Notes: generated from the letters alone by a model not told the origin. DNA of 64,000 bases from Motiliproteus sp. MSK22-1 (GCF_001968815.1 NZ_MIEQ01000027.1:496001-560000), one strand, 5' to 3'. Positions 27,956 through 36,709 are shown, numbered from the stretch's first letter. A program made the numbers and translations.

Positions 27956-28006
27956 AAGGAACCTATGAATAAGTCCATTGTGTTCTCTCTTATTCACAGG
28001 TTCTCT
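27956..28006. repeat. Hairpin made of two inverted IS5-like ends (repeat copy D)
   Basis: GAACCTATGAATAAG (27959-27973) pairs with CTTATTCACAGGTTC (27989-28003), 14 of 15 bases, with the loop TCCATTGTGTTCTCT. Each arm matches the end sequence of the repeat copies at 29190-29291 and 42605-42706. It looks like a minimal inverted-repeat element or a scar. It sits between the synthetase and the SDR gene. Confidence 0.7.
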
Positions 28007-28031
28007 AAGATCTGGTTACTGAGATTACACT

Positions 28032-28805
28032 ATGGAAATAAACAATAGAGTATTTGCCATCACTGGCGGTGGTCAGGGGCTGGGGCGTGCCATGGCTCTG
28101 GATTTGGCGGCAACTGGTGCTCAATTGGCCTTGATAGACCTTGATGAAAACAAGCTGTCTGAGAGTGTCGACCTGTGTCAGCAGGCGGGTGGCAAAGCCC
28201 GAAGTTACCTTTGTGATATTACGGATGAACCATCTGTGGAGGCTGTCTTTCAGCAAATCAAGCGTGACTTTGGTGAGCTTAACGGCTTGATCAATAATGC
28301 CGGGCTGATGCGTGATGGTATGTTGATCAAAGTAAAGGATGGTGAACTTGTCTCTAAGATGTCGCATCAGCAATGGCAATCGGTGGTTGATGTTAATCTT
28401 ACTGGAGCCTTTCTCTGTGGTCGGGAGGCTGCGGCCATTATGGCCACTCAGCCTCAGACGAAAGAGCAGGGTGGGGTGATTATTAATATTTCCAGTGTTT
28501 CCCGGGCAGGAAACATGGGCCAGACTAATTATTCCTCTACAAAAGCTGGAGTGGCTACTATGGTTGTCAGCTGGGCCGGTGAGTTAGCCCGCTATGGAAT
28601 AAGGGTCGGAGGAATTGCGCCTGGAGTCATTGCCACGGATATGACCGCGCAGATGAAGCCTGAAGCGATTGATCGGATGTTGCAAGTGGTGCCTTTAAAG
28701 CGACTGGGTACCCAGCAAGAACTGGCTCATAGTGCTCGTTATATTATAGAGAATGACTTTTTTACCGGGCGGATAATAGAAATGGATGGAGGTCTCCGTA
28801 TCTGA
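28032..28805 (+). CDS. Short-chain dehydrogenase/reductase
   Basis: 257-residue classical SDR. It has the Rossmann motif ITGGGQGLGRAMA, the D-after-strand-2 pattern LIDLDENK (suggesting NAD(H)), NNAG, the catalytic Ser in INISSVSRAG, the YxxxK motif NYSSTKAG and IAPGVIATDM. The inserted VKDGELVSKMSHQQW stretch and overall form resemble 3-oxoacyl- or 3-hydroxyacyl-CoA type SDRs. Position after the branched-chain acyl-CoA genes suggests a hydroxyacyl-CoA dehydrogenase role (as IvdG does for isoleucine), but the substrate is not determined by sequence. Confidence 0.9.
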   Translation: MEINNRVFAITGGGQGLGRAMALDLAATGAQLALIDLDENKLSESVDLCQQAGGKARSYLCDITDEPSVEAVFQQIKRDFGELNGLINNAGLMRDGMLIKVKDGELVSKMSHQQWQSVVDVNLTGAFLCGREAAAIMATQPQTKEQGGVIINISSVSRAGNMGQTNYSSTKAGVATMVVSWAGELARYGIRVGGIAPGVIATDMTAQMKPEAIDRMLQVVPLKRLGTQQELAHSARYIIENDFFTGRIIEMDGGLRI

Positions 28806-28842
28806 CTGTTTTTTGACTCGTACAGAGTTTTCCGACTGGAGT

Positions 28843-28870
28843 GGCGGGTCGCTGGTGATCGAGTCCCGCC
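28843..28870 (+). terminator. GC-rich hairpin after the SDR gene
   Basis: GGCGGG (28843-28848) pairs with CCCGCC (28865-28870) over a 16-base loop, 38 bp past the SDR stop. A short T-rich stretch (TATTGGGTTCT) follows. Plausible but weak terminator. Confidence 0.35.
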
Positions 28871-29021
28871 TATTGGGTTCTATTAATAGTCCCGTCATTT
28901 TATAGTACTGTCATTTTGCTACCCTCATTGCCTTAGCATCTTTTTTCCTACCCGTTTTGCAATTACCGTCCGTGTTTAATGTCTTCGTAGCGATGTTCTC
29001 AGCTATTAGGTTGAGCCCTTC

Positions 29022-29095
29022 TGCAATTTCTCCTGGCAAACCGACCGTTCAAGAGCCCACAGAGAGCACTATCGATTTAATTTTATCGGTTCCCT
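29022..29095. repeat. Degenerate IS5-like end repeat (copy A)
   Basis: The segment GACCGTTC-AGAGCC-ACAGAG ... CGGTTCCCT (29043-29095) aligns with the right half of copies B and C. A weaker match extends left to about 29022. It is the most decayed copy. It lies in the 488-bp gene-free stretch 28806-29293. Confidence 0.55.
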
Positions 29096-29189
29096 AACGC
29101 ACAGGTGGGTTTGACGCGATTAAGACAGAATCGATATTTTTCAATAATGAAAAATATGAGAATATTGATAATATACGAACTGCTTTGGC

Positions 29190-29291
29190 AGACCGCTTGG
29201 AAAGGACTCGTCATTCCGCTACGCTGTCTTTCGTGCATTTAGCCATTCTAGAACTCGCTGAGAACATAATGGACTTATTCGAAGGTTCCCT
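29190..29291. repeat. IS5-like end repeat, 102 bp (copy B)
   Basis: Aligns without gaps to 42605-42706 over 102 bases with 80 identities by hand count. It ends in GGACTTATTC-gaAGGTTCCCT, a sequence resembling the terminal repeat of IS5-family elements (GAAyAAGTCC read on the other strand). Its last base is two bases before the ATG of the next gene. Confidence 0.75.
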
Positions 29292-29293
29292 AA

Positions 29294-29884
29294 ATGACCA
29301 CTAAAAAAGTATTGAGCAGTGCAGAGACGGCTAAAATGCTGAATGTCTCTCTACGAACCGTTCAATTGTGGGTTGAAAAAGGAGTGTTGGCCGCCTGGAA
29401 AACTCCAGGGGGGCACCGACGAATTTCCCTTGAGTCAATTCAAAAACTCAAGCATCAGCAAGACGTTCAGGTTGGATTTGTTAAGCCTTCTGTTAAATTG
29501 CTTATAGTTGAAGATCAGGCACATCAGAGAAAGTTTTATCGTAAATGTTTTGAGCGTTGGAATCTGCCTGTAGAAGTTTATATGGCGAAGGACGGCTATC
29601 ACGGATTGATTAAACTGGGAGAGATGAAACCTGATCTGTTGATTACCGATTTGATGATGCCCTCCATGGATGGCTCTGAGATGATAAAAGCCATTCGCAG
29701 CAAGGGAGATCTGGATGAAAATCGAATTATCGTCGTAACCGCTATGGATAGCGATTCAGCAGAGGTGAAGAGATTACGTGATAGTAATATTACGGTACTA
29801 CAGAAGCCTGTTTCTTTTGATGATTTGAAGCAGCTGCTTGAAAACCGGGTTTCCATGCTGGCAACTGCCGCCAAACTATGGTGA
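29294..29884 (+). CDS. HTH-receiver regulator (excisionase/MerR-type HTH fused to REC)
   Basis: 196 residues. An N-terminal excisionase-like winged HTH (about 6-55) is visible as SSAETAKMLNVSLRTVQLWVEKG and WKTPGGHRRISLESI. A receiver domain follows (about 67-187) with VEDQ, phospho-acceptor D119 in LLITDLMMPSMDG, and the Lys in VLQKPVSFD. The DNA-binding part is N-terminal, the reverse of most response regulators. No Shine-Dalgarno is obvious; AAGG at 29283-29286 falls inside the upstream repeat. A PAS histidine kinase gene follows after 432 bp and is a candidate partner. Confidence 0.88.
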   Translation: MTTKKVLSSAETAKMLNVSLRTVQLWVEKGVLAAWKTPGGHRRISLESIQKLKHQQDVQVGFVKPSVKLLIVEDQAHQRKFYRKCFERWNLPVEVYMAKDGYHGLIKLGEMKPDLLITDLMMPSMDGSEMIKAIRSKGDLDENRIIVVTAMDSDSAEVKRLRDSNITVLQKPVSFDDLKQLLENRVSMLATAAKLW

Positions 29885-30316
29885 TGACCATTGTTTATGG
29901 GCCCTTGTTTACAGTCAGACGCTGACTTTGATCTACCCGGGCTGACTTTCCTTTCTTTATGTTAACGGGGTTTTTGAACTCATTTTTTTCGCATTTTGCA
30001 ACCACTGGGCATAATGCAAAGACTCTTTCCTGTATTTCTTCTTACTTCCAACGGCCTGACGCCCTAAGCGCTTTGATCGGGTAGATCTTTATCGAATTGG
30101 CCCAATAGCTGCTTAGTAAAGTGTTGAACAGTTTGGACTGAGTTTCTCTGAATCTGGTAAGAGAGGGGTATCAGATTGTTTGAGAGTTTAGTTACTGTAA
30201 TTTCTAATTGTCACAATCAACCCAGAGCCATGGGGCAGGGTAAAACCAGCTTGTCTGAAAACGATGCTGGCTTACTGAGGAATGTTGTCAATAATTTTCT
30301 CATGAGGTAATGCAGT
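29885..30316. other. 432-bp intergenic region with nested inverted repeats
   Basis: GATCTACCCG (29930-29939) and CGGGTAGATC (30078-30087) form a perfect 10-bp inverted repeat 138 bp apart. Inside it TTTTGCA and TGCAAAG form a smaller dyad around 29995-30022. No reading frame or known RNA family is recognised. The kinase promoter is presumably in the 3' part. Confidence 0.45.
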
Positions 30317-31657
30317 ATGAATAGCGATAACCTGATGGTGCAGGCTCAACAAGAGAAAACCCTGGTCAATCAGCAGGCCGGTGTATGGGGGGATATCCAT
30401 TCTCATCAATGTGAAGTGGAACAACCGCTCGGCCTTAGCGAGCAGACTGTTATAAAAAATCTCACTCCTGGCAGGAAAAAAGAACCTCTAGAAGAGTCTG
30501 TCTCAGGCGCTTTTTCTAATCAAAAAGAGCTTGTACTTCAGGTTTTAAACCAACATGTAAGTGTTAGCGTTACAGATGCGACCGGAAAAATTATCTACGC
30601 CAATGACAAATTTTGTCAGAGTTGTGGTTATCAGCTTGATGATTTGCTGGGGAATACCCATCGCCTAATAAAATCAGATGTACATCCAGCAGATTTTTAT
30701 CAGGATTTATGGCGCACAATCAGAGCAGGGAAAGTATGGACGGGGGAGGTTTGTGACCGCAGTAAAAAGGGCGACCTATATTGGACGGCTTTAACCGTCG
30801 TTCCTTTTCTCAGGGAGGAGGGTTGTCCATACCAATACGTTTTTATTCGAACAGACATTTCAAACACCAAGCAGCTGCAATTGGAGTCTACCCGTTCCAG
30901 TCAGATGAAGTCAGAATTTATGTCCAATATGAGTCATGAATTACGTACTCCGATGAGTGCAATTTTTGGTTTCGCCCAGGTACTGGAACATGATAATCAA
31001 TTGAATGAGGATCAGTTGGATACTGTTGGAGAAATTTGCAACGCAGCAAAGCATCTGAAGAATCTGATTAATGATGTGCTGCATCTATCGAAGATTGAAT
31101 CCGGGTACGTCGAGTTGTCAGTTGGAGCCATAAAGCTTGCTGAAGTTGTATCAGAATGTTGTGACCTGGTAGCCCTGTCGGCTAATCAGGCTGGTGTTTC
31201 CATTCAATTGGGTGATCTGGACGGTTGCTGGGTACAAGCGGATCGGACCCGACTAAAGCAAATACTTCTTAATCTGCTTACTAATGCTGTTAAATACAAT
31301 AACCAAGGGGGAGTCGTGACTTTGTTCGCCGATGCGGTGAATCAGCAGATGTTGCGAGTTACCGTCGGGGACAACGGACCCGGTATATCACCAGAGAAAC
31401 AGCGGCAGTTGTTTCAGCCTTTTAACAGGCTCGGCGCCGAGCAAAGCGAAATAGAAGGAACCGGAATAGGCTTATCTATTGCCCAGCGTTTGGTGACGAT
31501 GATGAGCGGACACATTGGTGTTTATAGTTTTGAAGGGATTGGAAGTTGTTTTTGGGTAGAACTGCCCCGAGTGGCAGACAATCGTAACAGCGCTGCTATG
31601 GCGCCTGGATCAGCTGGGAAAGATGATTATACTGTTGAGTCGATACACCGCTATTAA
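30317..31657 (+). CDS. Cytosolic PAS-domain sensor histidine kinase
   Basis: 446 residues with no transmembrane segment. A variable N terminus (about 1-70) is followed by a PAS domain (about 75-195: VSVTDATGKIIYANDKFCQSCGY, then GEVCDRSKKGDLYW and the PAC-like FIRTDISNTKQ), a DHp domain with FMSNMSHELRTPMSAIFG (H207) and an ATPase domain (DRTRLKQILLNLLTNAVKYN; DNGPGI; GTGIGLSIAQRLV). FCQSCGY places two cysteines in the PAS core. Output partner unknown; the HTH-REC gene upstream is the nearest candidate. Start at ATG 30317, with GAGG about nine bases upstream. Confidence 0.92.
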   Translation: MNSDNLMVQAQQEKTLVNQQAGVWGDIHSHQCEVEQPLGLSEQTVIKNLTPGRKKEPLEESVSGAFSNQKELVLQVLNQHVSVSVTDATGKIIYANDKFCQSCGYQLDDLLGNTHRLIKSDVHPADFYQDLWRTIRAGKVWTGEVCDRSKKGDLYWTALTVVPFLREEGCPYQYVFIRTDISNTKQLQLESTRSSQMKSEFMSNMSHELRTPMSAIFGFAQVLEHDNQLNEDQLDTVGEICNAAKHLKNLINDVLHLSKIESGYVELSVGAIKLAEVVSECCDLVALSANQAGVSIQLGDLDGCWVQADRTRLKQILLNLLTNAVKYNNQGGVVTLFADAVNQQMLRVTVGDNGPGISPEKQRQLFQPFNRLGAEQSEIEGTGIGLSIAQRLVTMMSGHIGVYSFEGIGSCFWVELPRVADNRNSAAMAPGSAGKDDYTVESIHRY

Positions 31658-31930
31658 TCGTTCCGGCTTAAAGACTGAGTCTTGTGCCAGAGACTCTCTT
31701 CAGCACATCTGTGTCCGAATTCCCACCGACTCGAAAATTTGTTGCTAGACTAACTTAGGGGCAAGATTTTGGTGCTTCTTTGCAGCCTGCTTATAGAGTT
31801 CTTCTAAGGTAAAAGAACGTCTCTTGAGTAGTGCAGAACAGCCTGTTTGCTGGCTCAGCACCTTTACACCAGCCTGCCTTATTATTATCAATCTGCCTGA
31901 GGAGTATGCTGTACTCCAGAGGACAAAGGA

Positions 31931-32953
31931 ATGAAAAAATTCACAGAGGCTTATAAAAAGGCGCGGAGTGTTCTCCAAACCGAAGAGTATGAGAAGGAAT
32001 GGCACAAGTTTTTAACGATAACGTCTGGCGCAAAAGCGCTTATAGGAGATACGGGCTTCGAAAAGACCCACGCCGCATCTTCAGATAGCGTAAGAGAAAA
32101 GATAAAAAAGGACTCAAATGGCGCTTTTGTATCGTTTTTTATTGGCGGCGACTGTGGGGATGTTATTTATAATGCGGCGGAAAATGCCAAAGCTAAAGCG
32201 ACTCACAATGACCGGGCGGCTACTCTGAAATTCCTTCGTCATGTCTATCATGAACAAAATCGCGGCGGTCAGCAGGTGTGGGTGTATTCTCCGCCAAAAG
32301 CCTACTCTTCCTGGGTTTATGATGAACTTAAGGGCACCGAAAGCCAGGTTAAAAGTAAGCTGAGAAAAAATAAGGAAGTGTTCTCAGCTAAAGAGCGGAC
32401 GCATATGTGCAATGCGCTGGCGCTGGCAAGAAAAATTGCTGAAGATACCAAGGTAAAACTGGGCAAGAAGGATGAGGCAACCAAAAAACTGGTTAAGCGT
32501 TGGTTTTTTGATGAAGACACCGGCGATGACAAAATGGATGCTACGATCACTAAGTTGACCGATGGCTTTAAGAAGATCGCTCAGGATTGCAATTCAGACA
32601 AACTGGTATTCACGGATTACCCTGACTGGCGTTCTTCACGGAAAGACTATTTTGGTGCGGCTTTTCGGAATGGTGAAGGTGGCGGATTCCCCATTATTTA
32701 TCTTGAAGGGGCATTCACCAGATTAACTGGCAATAGCGGTAAACTCTGGTTATGTGCATTGACCATCATTCATGAATTGTCTCATTTTAGTGTGGGTACT
32801 CAGGATCATCGCTATGATCATGCGGGATTAAAACCAAGCAAGACTACATTCAAGTATGCAAAAACCATGGAAAATGCCGATAGCTGGGGATATTTTGCAA
32901 CGGACTTAGCGGGTTATTTGTCGAAAGCGGATTATCAAAAGACATGGAAATAG
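31931..32953 (+). CDS. M35-like (aspzincin) metallopeptidase, probable toxin or effector
   Basis: 340 residues. The C-terminal part holds IIHELSHFSVGTQDHRYDHAG, which fits the aspzincin zinc site: H281-E-x-x-H285 followed by GTxD with D292 as the third ligand, as in peptidyl-Lys metalloendopeptidases. The N-terminal 230 residues are Lys-rich and of unrecognised type. There is no signal peptide, so export would need a specialised system or lysis. A GGAGTA-tgctg-TACTCC hairpin (31901-31917) lies just before the ribosome site AAAGGA. Two paralogous small proteins follow within 27 and 116 bp. M35 domains occur in type VI effectors and polymorphic toxins, which makes an effector role plausible but unproven. 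Confidence 0.83.
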   Translation: MKKFTEAYKKARSVLQTEEYEKEWHKFLTITSGAKALIGDTGFEKTHAASSDSVREKIKKDSNGAFVSFFIGGDCGDVIYNAAENAKAKATHNDRAATLKFLRHVYHEQNRGGQQVWVYSPPKAYSSWVYDELKGTESQVKSKLRKNKEVFSAKERTHMCNALALARKIAEDTKVKLGKKDEATKKLVKRWFFDEDTGDDKMDATITKLTDGFKKIAQDCNSDKLVFTDYPDWRSSRKDYFGAAFRNGEGGGFPIIYLEGAFTRLTGNSGKLWLCALTIIHELSHFSVGTQDHRYDHAGLKPSKTTFKYAKTMENADSWGYFATDLAGYLSKADYQKTWK

Positions 32954-32980
32954 GAGGCCTTTAAAGGGAGGGCTAAGAAG

Positions 32981-33307
32981 ATGCTTCAAGCAAAAAGGGT
33001 GGCGCCACCAGAAATTGCACCCGTCACCGTCGGTAAGCTCAGAATTGAAGCCGTCCACTGGGGTAAAGATAGGGGCCTCGAACAGAACGGGGGGTATATC
33101 GCCGCCTTTGATCCTGCTAGTGGTAATGAACTGTGGATTCTTCAAATATATAAAACGGAGTATGATCCTGAAATGGAAGAAGATGTCCAAGACGTTTTTA
33201 TTGCAAAAATGTCAAAAGGATTTCTCAGTAAGAAACTGAAGATTGTTGATGAAAAGGGCCGTAAGTACCTAGTGGATACAGATGAGGTTTCAGTTACCTC
33301 CCTGTAA
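32981..33307 (+). CDS. Small cytosolic protein, paralogue of the next gene; candidate immunity protein
   Basis: 108 residues, no signal peptide or membrane segment. Conserved features shared with the gene at 33424 are AKRVAPP, HWGK-RG, QNGGYIAA, EDVQDVFI and DEKGR. By hand count about two thirds of roughly 98 aligned positions are identical, with no gaps. It starts 27 bp after the M35 peptidase stop with a GGGAGGG site, so translation is likely coupled to the same mRNA. I do not recognise a named family. Being small, acidic-to-neutral and directly downstream of a toxin-like peptidase suggests immunity or an accessory partner. That is inference. Confidence 0.8.
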   Translation: MLQAKRVAPPEIAPVTVGKLRIEAVHWGKDRGLEQNGGYIAAFDPASGNELWILQIYKTEYDPEMEEDVQDVFIAKMSKGFLSKKLKIVDEKGRKYLVDTDEVSVTSL

Positions 33308-33423
33308 CTTTGAGTCGATGGATAGGTTGGAGCTGCAATCAAATCGATAACGGTTACCGGTTTGTTTTACAGGGGTGGTCTTGCTGATAGTTAAGGTAAA
33401 AATACCGACGAGGCAGTAAGGGA

Positions 33424-33879
33424 ATGTTAAAAAAAATGCAACAACACCGGCTATCACGATTAGTGCCGGTGCTGTTATTTTGTATAGTCAGTTTGCTACA
33501 GTTTTCGACTTCAACCGGATTGATGAATCAAGCGTATGCGGAACCCTCAGGTCTGACAGCAAAGCGTGTGGCTCCACCCTCGGTTGATCCCGTCACTATA
33601 AAAGGGGTGCGTTTTGAAGTTATTCATTGGGGGAAAGAGCGTGGCTTTTCCCAAAATGGTGGTTATATTGCAGCTATTGACCCGGATAGTGGTCAAGAAC
33701 TCTGGACCCTGAAAGTTTACGATATTAACTATGACACTGAGATGGAGTCGGATGTGCAGGACGTGTTTATCGAGTGTATGTCTAAAACGTTTTTTAGTGG
33801 CAAACTGAAGATTACTGATGAAAAAGGGCGTAGCTATATCGTTGATCCGGAAACTCGGATCGTGCAGCTGGATGATTAA
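33424..33879 (+). CDS. Exported paralogue of the preceding small protein
   Basis: 151 residues: an N-terminal signal peptide of about 39 residues (basic start, hydrophobic VPVLLFCIVSLLQF, cleavage near AYA-E), then a domain that aligns over its length with the 108-residue protein upstream. The mature form would sit in the periplasm. The duplicate thus covers a second compartment. An in-frame ATG at 33436 is an alternative start. It ends 62 bp before a GC-rich terminator-like hairpin, making 31931-33879 a plausible three-gene unit. Confidence 0.83.
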   Translation: MLKKMQQHRLSRLVPVLLFCIVSLLQFSTSTGLMNQAYAEPSGLTAKRVAPPSVDPVTIKGVRFEVIHWGKERGFSQNGGYIAAIDPDSGQELWTLKVYDINYDTEMESDVQDVFIECMSKTFFSGKLKITDEKGRSYIVDPETRIVQLDD

Positions 33880-33940
33880 CTCTGATCAGTTTAGCAGGCA
33901 GTAAAAAGAGGCTGTTTTGGGGGGCTGTATTTTTTGGGGA

Positions 33941-33960
33941 GGGGGCTTATAAAAGCCCCC
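33941..33960 (+). terminator. Terminator hairpin after the M35/paralogue unit
   Basis: GGGGGCTT-ataa-AAGCCCCC, an 8-bp perfect stem with a 4-base loop, followed by TTCAGTTATT. It lies between the convergent exported paralogue (+) and ppc (-) genes and may stop both. Confidence 0.65.
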
Positions 33961-34013
33961 TTCAGTTATTGGTCCGCACATGCTCTTGAACAACAATTCT
34001 CAGTCGCTAAGCC

Positions 34014-36674
34014 TTAACCTGTGTTTCTCATGCCTGTGGCAATACCGGTCATGGTAACCATCAACGCAAGCTCAACAACCGGGTTAGGGCAGTTGCGGTC
34101 TCGGTATAGCAACTCAGCCTGGAGATAATGTAAAGGATCGATATAGGGGTTTCTGACATCGATAGATTGACGGATTGTTTCATTTTCCATCAATAACTGG
34201 GGAGTCCTTTTCAGTCGAGTGATTAACTTTTGTGCCTTTATCAGCTGTTCCCTGAGGTGGTCCCCAAGCTCTTTGTTTTCTGGGCTGACCAAACGGTTCT
34301 GGTAATATTCAGCAATATCCGGTTCTGCTTTAGCCAATACCATTTCCAGCATATCCACATAAGATCTGAAAAACGGCCATTCTGCTAGCATTTCCTCAAG
34401 TAATTTGCGGTTTCCTGAATTCAGCGCTTGTTCTAAGGCTATGTCACTCCCTAACCATGCGGGTAACATCAGTCGTATTTGGGTCCAGGCAAATATCCAT
34501 GGTATTGCCCGAAGGCTTTCAACCCCACCGTCTTTGCGTCGTTTTGCTGGGCGGCTTCCCAGGGGGAGCTTTGCCAGCTCCTGCTCAGGTGTTATTTCAC
34601 GAAAATAGGGAACGAAGTTGGGCTCTTCCCAGATCACCTTTCGGTAATGCAGGTGTGCCTCTTGAGCCAGTGTATCCATCAGTTTTCGCCAGGGCTCTGC
34701 TGGAGTTCTGGGTGGTACCAGACTGGCTTCGAGTACGGAGCTGGCATATAGCTCAAGATTGCGTACGGCAATATCAGGCATACCAAACTTAAAACGAATC
34801 ATTTCTCCCTGTTCTGTTACTCTGAGACTGCCATCAACAGAGCCGGGAGGCTGAGACAGGATTGCAGTATGGCTGGGACCACCGCCACGACCAACAGTGC
34901 CACCTCTGCCGTGGAACAGTGTTAAGGTTATGTCATGTTTTTGGCATACATTGGTTAATGCTTCCTGAGCCCGGTACTGACCCCAGGTGGCTGCCAGTGC
35001 ACCGGCATCTTTTGACGAGTCAGAGTAGCCGATCATCACTTCCTGATGGCCTCCGGTATAGTTTCGATACCAATCGATGTTTAACAGTGCATCGATACAG
35101 TCTGCTGCTCCATCAAGGTCAGACAGGGTTTCAAACAACGGCACTATTCGAATAGGGAAGCCGATGCCGGTTTCCTTTAACAGCAAAGCAACGGCCAAAA
35201 CATCAGAGGGTTGCCCTGCCATTGATATCACATAGCTTCCGAGGGCTGCCTGTTCCTGATTAGCAATGACTTTGCAGGTGTTGAGAACTTCCTGCACATC
35301 GGCGCTGGGTTGCCAGCCCGTTGGAAATAGCGGGCGTTTATTACTTAACTCCTGCAGCAGGTAACTCTGCCTGTCTGCTTCATTCCAGTCCAGATAGCTG
35401 CCTAGTCCGTAAAAGTTTGTCAGTTCATCAAAGACTTGGGCATGGCGGTCGGCATTCTGACGGATATCCAGACGTACTAAGGTCAACCCGAAGCAAGATA
35501 GTCGGCGCAGGGTATTCCGCAGACAGCCATCAGCAATTTCATCCATGCCACAGGCGCGCAGTGAGCGGTCGCAGATCATTAGTGCGTCACGCAAGTCATC
35601 ATCATGAATATAGGCACTTTCAGGAATTGACCACATCGGTTCAGAGCCGTTCTTCATATCTTGGCGATTATTATCCAGACATTCTTTTGCCCAGGAGCGA
35701 GTATCCTGAAGCCGCGTGCGCACTTGTCGAAGCAGCTCTCGGTAGGGTTCCTTGCATCCCCCCACCTGTCCACGCAGCTCATCGCTGGCACGTTCCATGG
35801 ATAGCTCGTGTCGTAACTGCCCAATATCTTTAAGAAACAGATCCGCAGCCATCCAGCGCGCAAGCATCAGTACCTCACGGGTCGCAGCAGCAGTTACATT
35901 GGGGTTGCCATCTCTGTCGCCCCCCATCCAGGATGCAAAACGAATGGGTGCCGCTTCAGGTGGTAATCGGCAGCCTGATACTCTTTCCAGTTCACGATCA
36001 AAGTTTCGCAGAAAGCGAGGTACAGCTTTCCATAGAGAGTTTTCTATAACTGCAAACCCCCACTTGGCTTCATCGATAGGTGTCGGGCGCTGTTCCCGGA
36101 TTTCCTGAGTGTACCAGGCTTCACTGACCAGTTGCTGTAGACGCTCTTTCAGGTTGACACCCGGTGTACTCAGGGGATGAACACGGTCCATTTCGGATAG
36201 GCACTGAGCCATGGTTTCATATTTTTGAATAAAGGTACGGCGATTGACCTCAGTTGGGTGTGCTGTCAGAACCAGTTCAATTTTCAGCTCTGCAGCTTTA
36301 TCCGCAAGCGCTTGAGGAGATATGCCTTCGCGCAGGGTTTCCTCAAAGACTTGTTCAAGGGTATGAGGGTCGGGTTTGTTGACGACCATACTGCGACGAC
36401 GTCTGACGCGATGATACTCTTCTGCTAAGTTGGCAAGATTTAAGAACTGACTGAAGGCTCGTGCCATCGGTACCAGTTCATCTTCTTGAAGGCCACGTAA
36501 CGCATCCAGTAACTCCTGTTGGCTACCTTCACCACTGCGGGCTGCTTTAGATCGGTTGCGTATCAGCTCAACTTTTTCCAGGAACTCTGGTCCCTGATCT
36601 TTGCTGATCGTGTTGCCGAGAAGTTGGCCCAGCAGGCGAACATCGTCACGTAGGGGGGCTTGCAAGTCTTCCAT
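34014..36674 (-). CDS. ppc: Phosphoenolpyruvate carboxylase
   Basis: 886 residues, standard bacterial length. Carboxylates PEP to oxaloacetate to refill the TCA cycle. Active-site motifs: VLTAHPTEVNRRTF (catalytic His), SWMGGDRDGNPNVTA, GYSDSSKDAG, FHGRGGTVGRGGGPSH (catalytic His and Arg loop) and the C-terminal TGIATGMRNTG. It is monocistronic by layout: convergent with the M35 unit and divergent from the EamA transporter. Confidence 0.98.
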   Translation of the reverse strand: MEDLQAPLRDDVRLLGQLLGNTISKDQGPEFLEKVELIRNRSKAARSGEGSQQELLDALRGLQEDELVPMARAFSQFLNLANLAEEYHRVRRRRSMVVNKPDPHTLEQVFEETLREGISPQALADKAAELKIELVLTAHPTEVNRRTFIQKYETMAQCLSEMDRVHPLSTPGVNLKERLQQLVSEAWYTQEIREQRPTPIDEAKWGFAVIENSLWKAVPRFLRNFDRELERVSGCRLPPEAAPIRFASWMGGDRDGNPNVTAAATREVLMLARWMAADLFLKDIGQLRHELSMERASDELRGQVGGCKEPYRELLRQVRTRLQDTRSWAKECLDNNRQDMKNGSEPMWSIPESAYIHDDDLRDALMICDRSLRACGMDEIADGCLRNTLRRLSCFGLTLVRLDIRQNADRHAQVFDELTNFYGLGSYLDWNEADRQSYLLQELSNKRPLFPTGWQPSADVQEVLNTCKVIANQEQAALGSYVISMAGQPSDVLAVALLLKETGIGFPIRIVPLFETLSDLDGAADCIDALLNIDWYRNYTGGHQEVMIGYSDSSKDAGALAATWGQYRAQEALTNVCQKHDITLTLFHGRGGTVGRGGGPSHTAILSQPPGSVDGSLRVTEQGEMIRFKFGMPDIAVRNLELYASSVLEASLVPPRTPAEPWRKLMDTLAQEAHLHYRKVIWEEPNFVPYFREITPEQELAKLPLGSRPAKRRKDGGVESLRAIPWIFAWTQIRLMLPAWLGSDIALEQALNSGNRKLLEEMLAEWPFFRSYVDMLEMVLAKAEPDIAEYYQNRLVSPENKELGDHLREQLIKAQKLITRLKRTPQLLMENETIRQSIDVRNPYIDPLHYLQAELLYRDRNCPNPVVELALMVTMTGIATGMRNTG

Positions 36675-36709
36675 GGTCGATTCCGGTTTTGGGACTGTGG
36701 CTGCGTAGC

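Noticed and set aside
31745-32005. 86-codon minus-strand frame overlapping the start of the M35 gene
   Set aside because: Runs across the M35 start and its leader on the other strand; no family resemblance and no operon logic.
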